Origin: Verrucomicrobiota bacterium
Lineage (GTDB): Bacteria > Verrucomicrobiota > Verrucomicrobiia > Opitutales > Opitutaceae
Assembly: GCA_023446735.1 (NCBI GenBank)
Contig: JAEXPQ010000348.1
Location: 1-23,328, forward strand
Direction of reading: 5' to 3'
DNA: 23,328 bases
The notes under the pieces were generated by a model. The model saw only the letters and a list, made by a program, of their open reading frames with translations. It was not told the origin of the DNA and did not search any database. Below are positions 7,658 to 16,335 of this stretch, one piece after another (the first letter of the stretch is position 1; each line of letters begins with the position of its first letter). Made by a program: the position numbers and the translations under genes.

Positions 7658-9169
7658 ATGTCCGCTCCCCATTCCGCCAGTACCAGCCGCCGCGGCTTCC
7701 TCGCCCAGGGTCTCGGCCTCACCGCCGCCGCCCTCGCCGCACCCGCGACCACGCTCCTGGCCCGGGACGAACCCGCCACCGGCGCCGCGCCACGCCCCGC
7801 CAACGCCTTCCCGTCCGACTTCGAATGGGGCGTCGCGACCGCCGCGATCCAAGTCGAGGGCGCGGCCCGGGCAGACGGCCGCGGCGACAGCATCTGGGAC
7901 ACCTTCTGCCGCCAGCCCGGCCGCATCGCCGACGGCGGCACCGTCGAGGTCTCGTGCGACCACTACCACCGTTTCGCCGCTGACATCGCGCTCATGGCCG
8001 AGCTCGGCGTGAAGCACTACCGTTTCAGCATCGCCTGGCCACGCATCGTCCCCGAGGGCCGCGGCGCCGTGAACGAGAAGGGCGTGGACTTCTACCGCCG
8101 TCTCGTCGACTGCCTGCGCGAGCACGGAATCACCCCTCACGCCACGCTCTACCACTGGGACCTGCCGCAGGCCTTGCAGGACCGCTACGCCGGCTGGCAG
8201 AGCCGCGAGGTCGCCAAGGACTTCGCCGACTACGTCACCGCCGTCGTGTCCCGCCTCGGCGACCGGATCGACCGCTGGATCCCGCTCAACGAGATCGCCA
8301 CCTTCGCCTACTACAGCGGCTACGCGCTCGGGCGCACCCCGCCGCACGCACCCGGCGTCGCCCTCGCCACGCCGCGCGAACAGTCGCAGATCATCCACCA
8401 CGCCCTGCTCGCCCACGGGCTCGGCTGCCAGGCCATCCGCGCCGCCAGCCCGCGGCCCTGCCGGATCGCCGCCGCCGAGAACTTCGAGAGCTGCGTGCCG
8501 GTCGTCGAGACGCCGGAGCACATCGCCGCCACGCGCCGGGCGTTCGCCGGCTCGTTCGTCAACGGCGCGATCCTCCACCCGCTCCTGCACGGCCGCTGGG
8601 ATCCCGCGTGGGCGGAGCTGCACCGCGAACGTTTGCCCGAGGTCGCCGAGGACGACTGGAAGACCATCGCCCAGCCGCTCGATGAGCTCGGCTTCAACTG
8701 CTACACCGGCAGCTACTTCAAGGCCGCCGCCAATCCCCGCGGGTATGCCGGAGTCTCGCTCCCCGCCGGCTACCCCAAGGGCGGCCTGCCCTGGCTCAAC
8801 ATCATCCCCGAGGCCGCCTACTGGGGCATCCGGCTGGTGTCCGAACAACTCGGCGACAGGCGCCTGCCCGTCTTCCTCAGCGAGAACGGTCTCTCCGACA
8901 GCGCCCCGGCCGACGCCGCCGGCCACGTCGACGACGTGGACCGCATCGCCTACTGCCGCGCCTACCTCCGCCAGATCCAGCGCGCCCACGCGGAAGGGTA
9001 CCCGGCCAGCGGTTACTATCTCTGGAGCTTCCTCGACAACTTCGAGTGGGCGGAGGGCTACCGCAGCCGTTTCGGGCTCGTGCATGTCGACTACGCCACC
9101 CAGCGCCGCACGCCGAAGCTCGGCTATGACTGGTACCGCGAGACGATCCGCGCCGGGCACGTGCGGTAA
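7658..9169 (+). CDS. Beta-glucosidase, GH1, with Tat signal
   Basis: A 503-residue GH1 enzyme. The N-terminus carries a twin-arginine motif, SRRGFLAQ (R11-R12), before a hydrophobic alanine-rich stretch, so it is predicted to be exported folded through the Tat system. The GH1 barrel starts at FPSDFEWGVATAAIQVEGA; GDSIWDTF and HYRFSIAWPRI are standard GH1 motifs. The acid/base is predicted at E212 (IPLNEIATF, the usual TLNEP position with Ile after Glu in place of Pro) and the nucleophile at E409 (FLSENGLSD, the usual TENG). It would hydrolyse beta-glucosides such as cello-oligosaccharides; beta-galactosidase or beta-fucosidase side activity is common in the family. It is separated from GH5 by an inverted palindrome pair, so it may have its own promoter or a reduced share of operon transcription. 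Confidence 0.93.
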   Translation: MSAPHSASTSRRGFLAQGLGLTAAALAAPATTLLARDEPATGAAPRPANAFPSDFEWGVATAAIQVEGAARADGRGDSIWDTFCRQPGRIADGGTVEVSCDHYHRFAADIALMAELGVKHYRFSIAWPRIVPEGRGAVNEKGVDFYRRLVDCLREHGITPHATLYHWDLPQALQDRYAGWQSREVAKDFADYVTAVVSRLGDRIDRWIPLNEIATFAYYSGYALGRTPPHAPGVALATPREQSQIIHHALLAHGLGCQAIRAASPRPCRIAAAENFESCVPVVETPEHIAATRRAFAGSFVNGAILHPLLHGRWDPAWAELHRERLPEVAEDDWKTIAQPLDELGFNCYTGSYFKAAANPRGYAGVSLPAGYPKGGLPWLNIIPEAAYWGIRLVSEQLGDRRLPVFLSENGLSDSAPADAAGHVDDVDRIAYCRAYLRQIQRAHAEGYPASGYYLWSFLDNFEWAEGYRSRFGLVHVDYATQRRTPKLGYDWYRETIRAGHVR

Positions 9170-9263
9170 ACCGCGAGCGATCAGTCACGCCTTTCCCGAC
9201 CGGGGACCGGCCAGCCGGCCGAAGGGGCCGCGCCGGCAGCTCGCCGCGAACGCGCCCGCCGTC

Positions 9264-10166
9264 CTACTCGCGGGCGGTGTCGAGTCCGTGGCGGCGGATG
9301 AACTGCGCCGGGCTCAGGCCATGGATACGCTTGAACACCCGCGAAAAATGGAACGGGTCCATCCCGAGCCGCTCGGCCGCCTCCCGCACGAGCAGATGGC
9401 CCGAGTCGAGCAGCTCGGCCGCGTGCACCATGCGCTTGCGCGTGAGGTGTTCGTAGGGCGAACCGTGGCCGAACCGCTGGAACAGCCGCGAGAGATAGCT
9501 CGGCGACACATGGCAGGCGGCCGCCACCTCCTCCGCCGTCGAGAGCGCCACGAAGTGCCGATCGATGTGGTCGAGGCACCGCTGCAAGGACTGCTGCGCC
9601 CGGCGGTCGTCGTCGACCGAGGTGCCCGGTCCGGCGCCCAGCTTCAAGAGTAGGAGCCGCAACTGCAGGGCCACGATCGCCGGCGTGTTCGGCCGGTGCC
9701 GCCGGCCGTCCGCCACCAGGAGCCGCAGGATCGCCTCCAGCTCCGCCGCATCCTCGACCACCCGGAGGCATCCCGGCGCCAGCTGCACCGCCGAAAGCAA
9801 GTTGCTCGCCTCGCGTCCGGCGAAATCGACGAAGTACTTGGAAAGCAGATTCGAGGGATGCGACCGGATCGTGTGCGCGATCCCCGGTCCGTAGGCGAAG
9901 CAGCAGCCGCGGTGCAGCTCGTGCCGTTGCGCCCCGATGGTGAGCTCCCCGCGCCCGCCCACCACGAACTCCACCGCCAACCACGGAAACGTCTCCCGCC
10001 GAATGCAGTAGTCGGGCGTCACCCGCTCCCACCCGCCGCAGGTCACGCACAGGCCGTCGTTCGGGCCGACGGGCGCGCCCAGGTAGAAACGCTCCGCCGC
10101 CACCACCTGCCGCGAGAGGTAGGCGGGCTCCTCGGGGGCGGGACGAGGCGGAGGACGCGGGGCCAT
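9264..10166 (-). CDS. AraC-family transcriptional regulator, divergent from GH29
   Basis: A 300-residue regulator if the ATG at 10166 is used; an ATG at 10190 would add eight residues (MPILDLGV) and cannot be excluded. The cupin-like N-terminal domain contains AVEFVVGGRGELTIG and HRGCCFAYGPGIAHTI. The C-terminal DNA-binding part has AEEVAAACHVSPSYLSRLFQRFGHGSPYEHL-type spacing for the first helix-turn-helix, with VREAAERLGMDPFHFSRVFKRIHG and LSPAQFIRRHG for the second. It ends 94 bp from the end of the convergent GH1 gene and is divergent from the fucosidase gene, making it the likely regulator of GH29 or a sensor of a fucosylated sugar. The effector is unknown. Confidence 0.9.
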   Translation of the reverse strand: MAPRPPPRPAPEEPAYLSRQVVAAERFYLGAPVGPNDGLCVTCGGWERVTPDYCIRRETFPWLAVEFVVGGRGELTIGAQRHELHRGCCFAYGPGIAHTIRSHPSNLLSKYFVDFAGREASNLLSAVQLAPGCLRVVEDAAELEAILRLLVADGRRHRPNTPAIVALQLRLLLLKLGAGPGTSVDDDRRAQQSLQRCLDHIDRHFVALSTAEEVAAACHVSPSYLSRLFQRFGHGSPYEHLTRKRMVHAAELLDSGHLLVREAAERLGMDPFHFSRVFKRIHGLSPAQFIRRHGLDTARE

Positions 10167-10347
10167 GACCCCAAGATCAAGGATCGGCATGCAGTGGCAA
10201 GGAAACGCCATGGCCAAGCCCCGCGCCCGCCGGCACACTGGCGCCACTCCCGGAGCCCGTCCCGCCGCCCCGAGTGCCCCGGGCGGCGGCCCCCCGCACC
10301 GGCGGCACCACGCCCTCGATCCACCCGACCTCGACCAGCGCCCGACC
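10167..10347. promoter_or_regulatory. Divergent intergenic region, AraC / GH29
   Basis: These 181 bp lie between the two divergent starts and should hold both promoters and any AraC operator. The part nearest the AraC gene (10167-10215) is the least GC-rich and contains GGCATGC and CCATGG palindromes. The rest is extremely GC-rich. No -35/-10 pair or direct repeat could be assigned with confidence. Confidence 0.4.
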
Positions 10348-12018
10348 ATGCACCACCCCCACCCCGCCATCGTCCTTCTCGGCCTCCCGTTCCTCGCCGC
10401 CACCGGTGCGCTCGTGGCCGAGCCCGTGTCCTCGCAACTCACGCCCACCACCCTGGTCGCCACCACCACCGAGCCCGTCGCCCCCGGCCCGTTCGCACCC
10501 ACGTGGGACTCGCTCGCCCGGTACGAGGTGCCCGAGTGGTTCCGCGACGCGAAGTTCGGCATCTGGGCGCACTGGGGGCCCCAGTGCCAGCCCGAGGCGG
10601 GCGACTGGTACGCACGGCACCTGTATTCGCAGGACCACCGCCAACAGAGCCATCACCTCGCGCACTACGGTCATCCGTCCACGTTCGGCTTCAAGGACGT
10701 GATCCATCGCTGGAAAGCCGAGCCCTGGGAGCCGGAGAAGCTCGTCGCCTTCTACAAACGCGTCGGCGCGCGCTACTTTTTCGCGATGGCCAACCATCAC
10801 GACAACCTCGACCTCTGGGCCAGCCGGCACCACGCGTGGAACTCCACGCGCGTGGGCCCGCAACGGGATCTCATCGCCGGCTGGGCCGCCGCCGCCCGCG
10901 CGCAGGGCCTGCCGTTCGGCGTGAGCGTGCACGCCGCCCATGCGTGGAGCTGGTACGAGGTCGCGCAGGGCGCCGACCGCGACGGGCCGCGGGCCGGCTT
11001 GCCCTACGACGGCACACTCAAGAAGGAGGACGGCAAGGGCACCTGGTGGGAGGGCCTCGATCCGCAGGAGCTCTACGCCCAGGCCCACCCGCCCAGCCCG
11101 GACTTCCAGCGCCTCGATGCGATCCATTCCCGTTGGCACTGGGACAACGGCGTCACGCCACCCGACGCCGCCTACTGCCAACGTTTCTACGACCGCACCG
11201 TCGACCTGATCAACCAGGCGCAGCCCGATCTGCTCTACTTCGACGACACCGCGCTGCCCCTCTGGCCCGTCTCGGACGCCGGCCTCAAGATCGCCGCGCA
11301 CTTCTACAACCGCCACGTCGCTCGCGCCGGCGCCGCCGACCCCGGTGTGCTCTTCGGCAAGATTCTCGACGCCCAGCAGCGCCGCTGCCTCACCTGGGAC
11401 ATCGAGCGCGGCGTGCCCGCCACAATCCTGACGTTCGCCTGGCAGACCGACACCTGCCTGGGCGACTGGCACTACGACCGGGCGCTGTACGAAAGGTCCG
11501 GCTACAAGAGCGCGCGGACCGTGATTCACCTGCTCGCCGACATCGTGAGCAAGAACGGCAACCTGCTGCTCAACGTGCCCGTGCGCGGCGACGGCTCGAT
11601 CGACGAGAAGGAGGTCGCGATCCTTGAGGAGATCGCCGCCTGGATGGCGGTGAACCACGAGGCCATCTACGCCACCCGGCCGTGGAAGGTGTTCGGCGAG
11701 GGGCCCGCCAGCGAAGGCGTCGAACTCACCGGACAGGGCTTCAACGAGGGCAAGGGCAAGCCGTTCACCGCCGCCGACGTGCGCTACACCGCGAGCAAGG
11801 ACGGGCGCACGCTCTACATCATCGTGCTCGGCACGCCCACCGAGCCCCTGCGCCTCGCCGCGCTCGGCCGCGGCTCGGCCGGCGCCGCCATCCGATCGCT
11901 CACGCTTCTCGGCAGCGGCGCCGCCGCCGACTGGTCGCAGGACGAGACCGCGCTCACCCTCGTCCCGCCCGCGAGTCTCCCCGCCACCGCCGCGCTCGTG
12001 TTCAAGGCCGCGCTGTGA
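10348..12018 (+). CDS. Alpha-L-fucosidase, GH29, exported
   Basis: A 556-residue protein with a Sec signal peptide (MHHPHPAIVLLGLPFLAATGALVAEP). FRDAKFGIWAHWGPQCQPEAGDWYARHLY matches the GH29 opening. MANHHDNLDLW (H150-H151-D152) is the form of the usual KHHDGFxLW signature, with SRHHAWNS after it and PQRDLIAGW. The predicted nucleophile is D299 in LLYFDDTALPLW, the position of the WFDG motif. NGNLLLNVPVRGDGSID marks the end of the barrel, followed by a C-terminal beta domain. GH29 enzymes release terminal alpha-L-fucose from glycans, xyloglucan or fucoidan oligosaccharides, and some act on alpha-L-galactosides. The start at 10348 is chosen because it yields the signal peptide. It links to the candidate L-fucose/L-galactose catabolic genes at 16336-19429. 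Confidence 0.92.
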   Translation: MHHPHPAIVLLGLPFLAATGALVAEPVSSQLTPTTLVATTTEPVAPGPFAPTWDSLARYEVPEWFRDAKFGIWAHWGPQCQPEAGDWYARHLYSQDHRQQSHHLAHYGHPSTFGFKDVIHRWKAEPWEPEKLVAFYKRVGARYFFAMANHHDNLDLWASRHHAWNSTRVGPQRDLIAGWAAAARAQGLPFGVSVHAAHAWSWYEVAQGADRDGPRAGLPYDGTLKKEDGKGTWWEGLDPQELYAQAHPPSPDFQRLDAIHSRWHWDNGVTPPDAAYCQRFYDRTVDLINQAQPDLLYFDDTALPLWPVSDAGLKIAAHFYNRHVARAGAADPGVLFGKILDAQQRRCLTWDIERGVPATILTFAWQTDTCLGDWHYDRALYERSGYKSARTVIHLLADIVSKNGNLLLNVPVRGDGSIDEKEVAILEEIAAWMAVNHEAIYATRPWKVFGEGPASEGVELTGQGFNEGKGKPFTAADVRYTASKDGRTLYIIVLGTPTEPLRLAALGRGSAGAAIRSLTLLGSGAAADWSQDETALTLVPPASLPATAALVFKAAL

Positions 12019-12246
12019 CCGGCCCCCGGCGTCTTCTCCGCCCCCATCCGGTCGCGCCGAGCCCGAGTGCTCCCCTCCGCAGATACCGGCGGGAGCGCTC
12101 GCCAGCGCGAGCCGCGCCCACATCCCGATCCGCCCCGCCAAGCCAAAAGCCTCGGCGCCCTCGCCACGCGGAAATCTGGCGGCCGGGCCGGAGGCCCTGC
12201 ACGCGTCCCACCGGCGCGTCGACGCACGCTGCCGGCGCGGCCACCA
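12019..12246. other. Intergenic gap between convergent genes
   Basis: These 228 bp lie between the converging GH29 gene and the large minus-strand gene. A short GCTCG/CGAGC hairpin occurs near 12093-12108 and other small GC palindromes are present. There is no gene, no U-tract terminator and no copy of the palindromic repeats seen elsewhere in the window. Confidence 0.5.
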
Positions 12247-15200
12247 TCAAGGACCGGTGACCAGCGTCGCCGTCACATCCGAGCCGAAGGCATTCACCAA
12301 CGCCGCGCCGAGCGCCTGCGCCGGCGCATCCCGCCCGCAGGAGTCGCGCCCGGCCCCCATCTCGAGCCGGCGGAGCCCGGAAACGGTGACGGCATCGCCG
12401 TTGGCCTGGCCGAGGCTGCCACCCGCGATCTTCAGGTCGACGGTGCCGGAAGCTCCGAAGAACAAATACGGTTGCGCCGCCTCGGACGCCTCCACCGTGT
12501 GCACCACGGCCAGCCCGCCGACCGCGAGCACGCCGGGCGCATACAGACCGGTGTGCCCGAGCGAGGCGTTGTAGCGGGCGTTCCCCTGGTGGATGCCGCC
12601 GAGCTTGCCGTCGCTCGACACGATGCCGGCGGCGGCGACATCGGCCCAGCCGAAGTACGGGGCATCGGGCCGGGTGACGCCGGGATTGGTGGCCGTGCCC
12701 ACCGAGTAGACCGTGAAATGGGTGGTCTGGTCGGCGCCGGAGAGGATGAGGGTCGCCTTGCCCTGCATATACTCGATGCCGGGCTGGTTGTAGAGCTCCG
12801 GGGCCTTCGGGCCGGTGGCGGTGGCGGGATCGAGGACCACGGTGATCGCCCCGGCTCCGGACATCTCCACCTGCACGATACTGCCCCGCGGATCGAGGAA
12901 CGACATGCGCGCGATCTGGTTCGGGTCGGCTGTGAAGGTGCCCGCCGTGCCGGTGAGCAAAAACTGGTCGTAGATCGCACCATTGGGATGATGGATATCC
13001 CTCCACTCCTCGCGCGTGGCGACCGCGCCGGCCGTGCGATTGCCCACCGTCGGCTGCACACCGAGCACGAACGGCCGCGAGAGCGCGTCGCCCGAAGCCG
13101 CGGTGACGACACAGTCGTAGAGCCCGGCGTCGGCCGGAGCGACCGCGGCGAGGGACAGCACCGAGGATGTGGCGTCGAGGGGGCGACCGTTCCGATGCCA
13201 GCGGTAGCCCGTGGCCCCAGCGGCATCGACGCTCATCTGCGCCGTCCCTCCGGCCACGGCACCGATCGTCAGGGCCGAAGCCGGCGCGACGGCGGGACGA
13301 ATCTCCACCTCGTACCACAAGGTCGTTCCGCTGCCTCCCAGCGCGAGCGCGGCCCGGCCGCCCCGATCGGTCACGGCGACGGCGGCCGCGCGTTGCCCGC
13401 CGCCGTCCAGCGCCCAGGCCGAAACCCGCGCCGCTGCGACCGGCAGAACGATCGTCGCCGGCACAACCTCGACCACCGTCGGTGCCAGTCCCCAGTTGTT
13501 GCCGAGCGAGGTGCGGGTGGCATCGGTCCACGTCATGCCCGTGTTGGCACACTCGCCCGTCGCGACGACCAGCGCCCGACCGCCCTCGACCGCCGCGAAG
13601 CTCTCCCCGTTCAGAAGGGTAATGCCGACGGTGCACCAATCGTTGCGCGTCGTGCCGGGAGTGATTTCCACCCCGCCCAGATTCCAGCTCCGGCCGGCCG
13701 GATGGCCGACCAGGGCTTTCGTGCGCGGAGTGTCGATCGAGACCATGCCACGGTTGGCGAGCGTGTTGTCCCAGCATAGTTCACCCGTGTCGGATCGGAT
13801 CGCTCCGACGCTCGGCGCCACCGGCGGAGCCGTCAGCCCGGCGGCGTTGGGACCGATGGCGAGCGATAGGCGACCGACCAGCGCCGCCGCGGCGGGCACG
13901 CCGAGGTGTTCGCCATCGCCCACGCGCCACGCCGATCCAGTGGAAGCCGCGATCTCAAGTCCTTTTTCTGGCGTGAAGGCCATCGTGTGCTCGCCAAGCG
14001 CGCGCGCGGCATCGCCCCGGACGAAGAGCGCGGCCCCGAGGATCGAGTTCGCCAGACGCCCCGGATGCCCGGCATGGTCGAAGAAGCCGGTGATGTGCGC
14101 AGTGTCGCGGGTCGCGTAGTCAAACATCCAGATGCCGCTCCAATCCTGCAAGGCGCCGTAGGCGCCGACCAGCAGCGGTCCTTCCGCCGCGAAGAGGTTC
14201 GGTGACGCGTGCTGGTACTCGGTCACGTTGTGCGGCCGGCCGCGCACGCGCTGGCGTGCGATCGAGCCGATCGTTCCTCCGTTCGGATCGTCGACCATCG
14301 AGCGGTTCACGATCGACCAAACGACGGGGTCCCAATCGCGCCCGGCAGGCCAGGTCGGATGGTCCCAATAGGCGTGGGAATCAGAGGCATCCAGTCCCGC
14401 CTGGGTATTCAACGGACTGTTGGCCGCGATCGTGCCCACGATGATGCCGGGGTAACCGATCGTCTCCCGAATATGCCGGCGCATCGTCTCCCAGTAGCGT
14501 TCCTCGCGCTCCATGATGAAACGGATCCAGTCCTTGCGCTGCTCCGCAGTCGGGGAAGCGGTTGTCGTGGAATGCGGCACCGCCGGGATGTTCCGAGCTT
14601 CGAGCGAACATCCCTCGGGCAGCGCCCCGATCGAACCACCGGGTTGCAGCCGCACATCGGCCAGCCAGACGGTGCCGATCCGGTTGCCGAAGCCGCCGAA
14701 GTTGATCCGCACGTTGTTGTCGGCCGCGGCGGGCCGGATCGTGCCGGTGAACTTGCGCCACTCGGTGTCGAGCTGCGGCGTAAGCCCGGGCCCGACTGTT
14801 CCGTAATCGCCGTAGGCGCGCTGCACCACGGCGTACAGGGGCGTCGCCCGGTCCGCCTTTGCCCAGAAACTGAAGGTGTACAGTCGGCCCGCCTCGAGAA
14901 CGAGACCGCTTTGGTTGAACTGGACATGCCAATCGGCGGAGCCGGCGGCCGTCACCGCGATCCGCGCCGACGGGGATCCGGAGTAGTCGCTGGTCACGGT
15001 GGTGGTGGAACGGGCTGTCCCATGATTCTCGCTGTACCAGCCCGTGGTGCCCGTCTGGAAATCGCCGTTGGTCAACACGCTGGCCTGTAGGGGCTCGTTG
15101 GTCGCCCCCCAAGCCGCGAGCATCGCGGCCGTCGAGGCGTAACGCAGCCCGAGCCACTCGTTCCACACTGTCGCCAACTGCGCCCGGTAGACCGCAGGCA

Positions 15201-16011
15201 TGGTGTCGAGCACGTTCTCGTACCAGCGCTGGAGAAAGCCGTTCTCGTTGAGAATCTCGACGATGGCCACCGCCGGATCGCGGGCCAGGGGCAGGCCCTG
15301 CCGGTAGGGATTGGGCGCCGTGAGCAACGCGGTCGCGTACTCCCGCTGGAGCGCCAAAGCGGCCTCGTTGAAGAAGCCGAGCACGTGCTGATCTTTCCAT
15401 GTCATCTGCGCCACCGCCTCGCCGAGACCGTCGCCCGGGAGAAACTGGCGCGAGACCAGCAGGTTCACGTTCGAGCGGATCCCCTGGGCCGCCAACTGGG
15501 CCTGGAAATAGTGCAACCGGTCCAGCCGGCTCGCCGAGATCGCCCGGGAGGTGCCGCCGGAGTAGTCGACCAGCACCCCGTCGGGTTCCCACGGGGCCTC
15601 GAGATGGTGGAAACGGACGGCGTTGAAACCGTAGCGTGCCAAGCGCGCGGCGTGCACCTCCGCCTGGCGCGCGGTCGGGAACGCCATCCCGGCCGTGACG
15701 TTCACTCCCCAGAAGCGCAGCGGGACGCCGTCGACCCGATAGCACCCGTCGCCGAGGGACCGCACCCAGGCGTCCGTCTCCGTGATCGGAGCGCGCCCCC
15801 GCCCGAAGTCGACCACGCCGCCCGCCGCTCCGTCGAGCGGGATGCGGAATCCGGACAAGGCGTCCGCCGCCCACCCCGCTCCCGGGCCGGACAAGGCGAA
15901 CAGGATCGCCGCCGCGGCGGCGCCGAGCCGGCCGGCCCGGTGGAGCACCGCCGGGCGACGCGGCGTCCGATGCAAAACGAAGAGCGAGAGGAAGGAGGGG
16001 ATGGGGAACAT
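12247..16011 (-). CDS. Large secreted multidomain GH5-like hydrolase with inserted carbohydrate-binding domain and Ig-like domain
   Basis: A 1254-residue protein. The N-terminus is a long signal peptide (hydrophobic core 30-42, cleavage near GWA-AD at 48). A clan GH-A, GH5-like barrel begins at VPLRFWGVNVTAG (97-108). NAVRFHHLEAPW gives the conserved Arg, and VEILNENGF places the acid/base at E256. The barrel then seems interrupted: about 312-458 (NGDFQTGTTGWY ... WLADVRLQPGG) is a jelly-roll, CBM4/CenC-like carbohydrate-binding domain. The barrel resumes at about 485, with DSHAYWDHP and the predicted nucleophile E598 in HNVTEYQH. Beta-sandwich sequence follows (about 660-860), then an Ig-like domain (905-985; YRWHRNGRPL, DAGLYDCVV). 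The last ~250 residues (1000-1254) match no domain I recognise. The ATG at 16011 is chosen for the signal peptide; the open frame extends to 16161 without support. Substrate unknown; probably an extracellular polysaccharide hydrolase. Confidence 0.85.
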   Translation of the reverse strand: MFPIPSFLSLFVLHRTPRRPAVLHRAGRLGAAAAAILFALSGPGAGWAADALSGFRIPLDGAAGGVVDFGRGRAPITETDAWVRSLGDGCYRVDGVPLRFWGVNVTAGMAFPTARQAEVHAARLARYGFNAVRFHHLEAPWEPDGVLVDYSGGTSRAISASRLDRLHYFQAQLAAQGIRSNVNLLVSRQFLPGDGLGEAVAQMTWKDQHVLGFFNEAALALQREYATALLTAPNPYRQGLPLARDPAVAIVEILNENGFLQRWYENVLDTMPAVYRAQLATVWNEWLGLRYASTAAMLAAWGATNEPLQASVLTNGDFQTGTTGWYSENHGTARSTTTVTSDYSGSPSARIAVTAAGSADWHVQFNQSGLVLEAGRLYTFSFWAKADRATPLYAVVQRAYGDYGTVGPGLTPQLDTEWRKFTGTIRPAAADNNVRINFGGFGNRIGTVWLADVRLQPGGSIGALPEGCSLEARNIPAVPHSTTTASPTAEQRKDWIRFIMEREERYWETMRRHIRETIGYPGIIVGTIAANSPLNTQAGLDASDSHAYWDHPTWPAGRDWDPVVWSIVNRSMVDDPNGGTIGSIARQRVRGRPHNVTEYQHASPNLFAAEGPLLVGAYGALQDWSGIWMFDYATRDTAHITGFFDHAGHPGRLANSILGAALFVRGDAARALGEHTMAFTPEKGLEIAASTGSAWRVGDGEHLGVPAAAALVGRLSLAIGPNAAGLTAPPVAPSVGAIRSDTGELCWDNTLANRGMVSIDTPRTKALVGHPAGRSWNLGGVEITPGTTRNDWCTVGITLLNGESFAAVEGGRALVVATGECANTGMTWTDATRTSLGNNWGLAPTVVEVVPATIVLPVAAARVSAWALDGGGQRAAAVAVTDRGGRAALALGGSGTTLWYEVEIRPAVAPASALTIGAVAGGTAQMSVDAAGATGYRWHRNGRPLDATSSVLSLAAVAPADAGLYDCVVTAASGDALSRPFVLGVQPTVGNRTAGAVATREEWRDIHHPNGAIYDQFLLTGTAGTFTADPNQIARMSFLDPRGSIVQVEMSGAGAITVVLDPATATGPKAPELYNQPGIEYMQGKATLILSGADQTTHFTVYSVGTATNPGVTRPDAPYFGWADVAAAGIVSSDGKLGGIHQGNARYNASLGHTGLYAPGVLAVGGLAVVHTVEASEAAQPYLFFGASGTVDLKIAGGSLGQANGDAVTVSGLRRLEMGAGRDSCGRDAPAQALGAALVNAFGSDVTATLVTGP

Positions 16012-16335
16012 GGCGGAAAGCGAGGTGGGGCCGTCGAAGCGAACCTCCGCACGGCGTCGGTTCGCGCCAAACAAGAAAGCGCCCGGCGGCCAGAATGGCG
16101 TTCCTGATCGCGGACGGGGCTCTCGGTCACGCTCGGATTGAACCACGGAATGGCGCCGCAACCAATGTCTGCGATCCCCCTGTTGTTAACGCAAACCCAC
16201 ATTCCGCCGGCTCGCGGTCCGCCGCCGCACGCCGACGGCGAGCCGGGGGAGCGTTCAAGAATCGCCATGCTTCGGCCAAGAACCGCCATTCCGCGGGAGC
16301 CGCCGGGCGCCTATGCTTCCCCCGCCCTTCCGTCC
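16012..16335. promoter_or_regulatory. Divergent intergenic region, large hydrolase / lactonase operon
   Basis: These 324 bp separate two divergent starts and hold no gene. An AT-richer island at 16180-16206 (TGTTGTTAACGCAAACCCAC, containing the palindrome GTTAAC) stands out from its GC-rich surroundings and is the most likely promoter or operator position. No reliable -35/-10 pair was assigned. The leader of the minus-strand gene (CCCCACCTCGCTTTCCGCC) and that of the lactonase gene (TTCCCCCGCCCTTCCGTCC) are both C/T-rich and lack a Shine-Dalgarno sequence. ATG codons at 16138 and 16267 are in frame with the lactonase but add residues unlike the family. Confidence 0.45.

Noticed and set aside
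9170..9263. Possible hairpin terminator between GH1 and the convergent AraC gene
   Set aside because: Only a 6-bp GCCGGC stem with a 12-nt loop and many alternative pairings; no U-tract. Too weak to call.
10177..12141. A 654-codon minus-strand frame opposite GH29
   Set aside because: The same antisense artefact: the plus strand encodes a complete GH29 with signal peptide and catalytic motifs.
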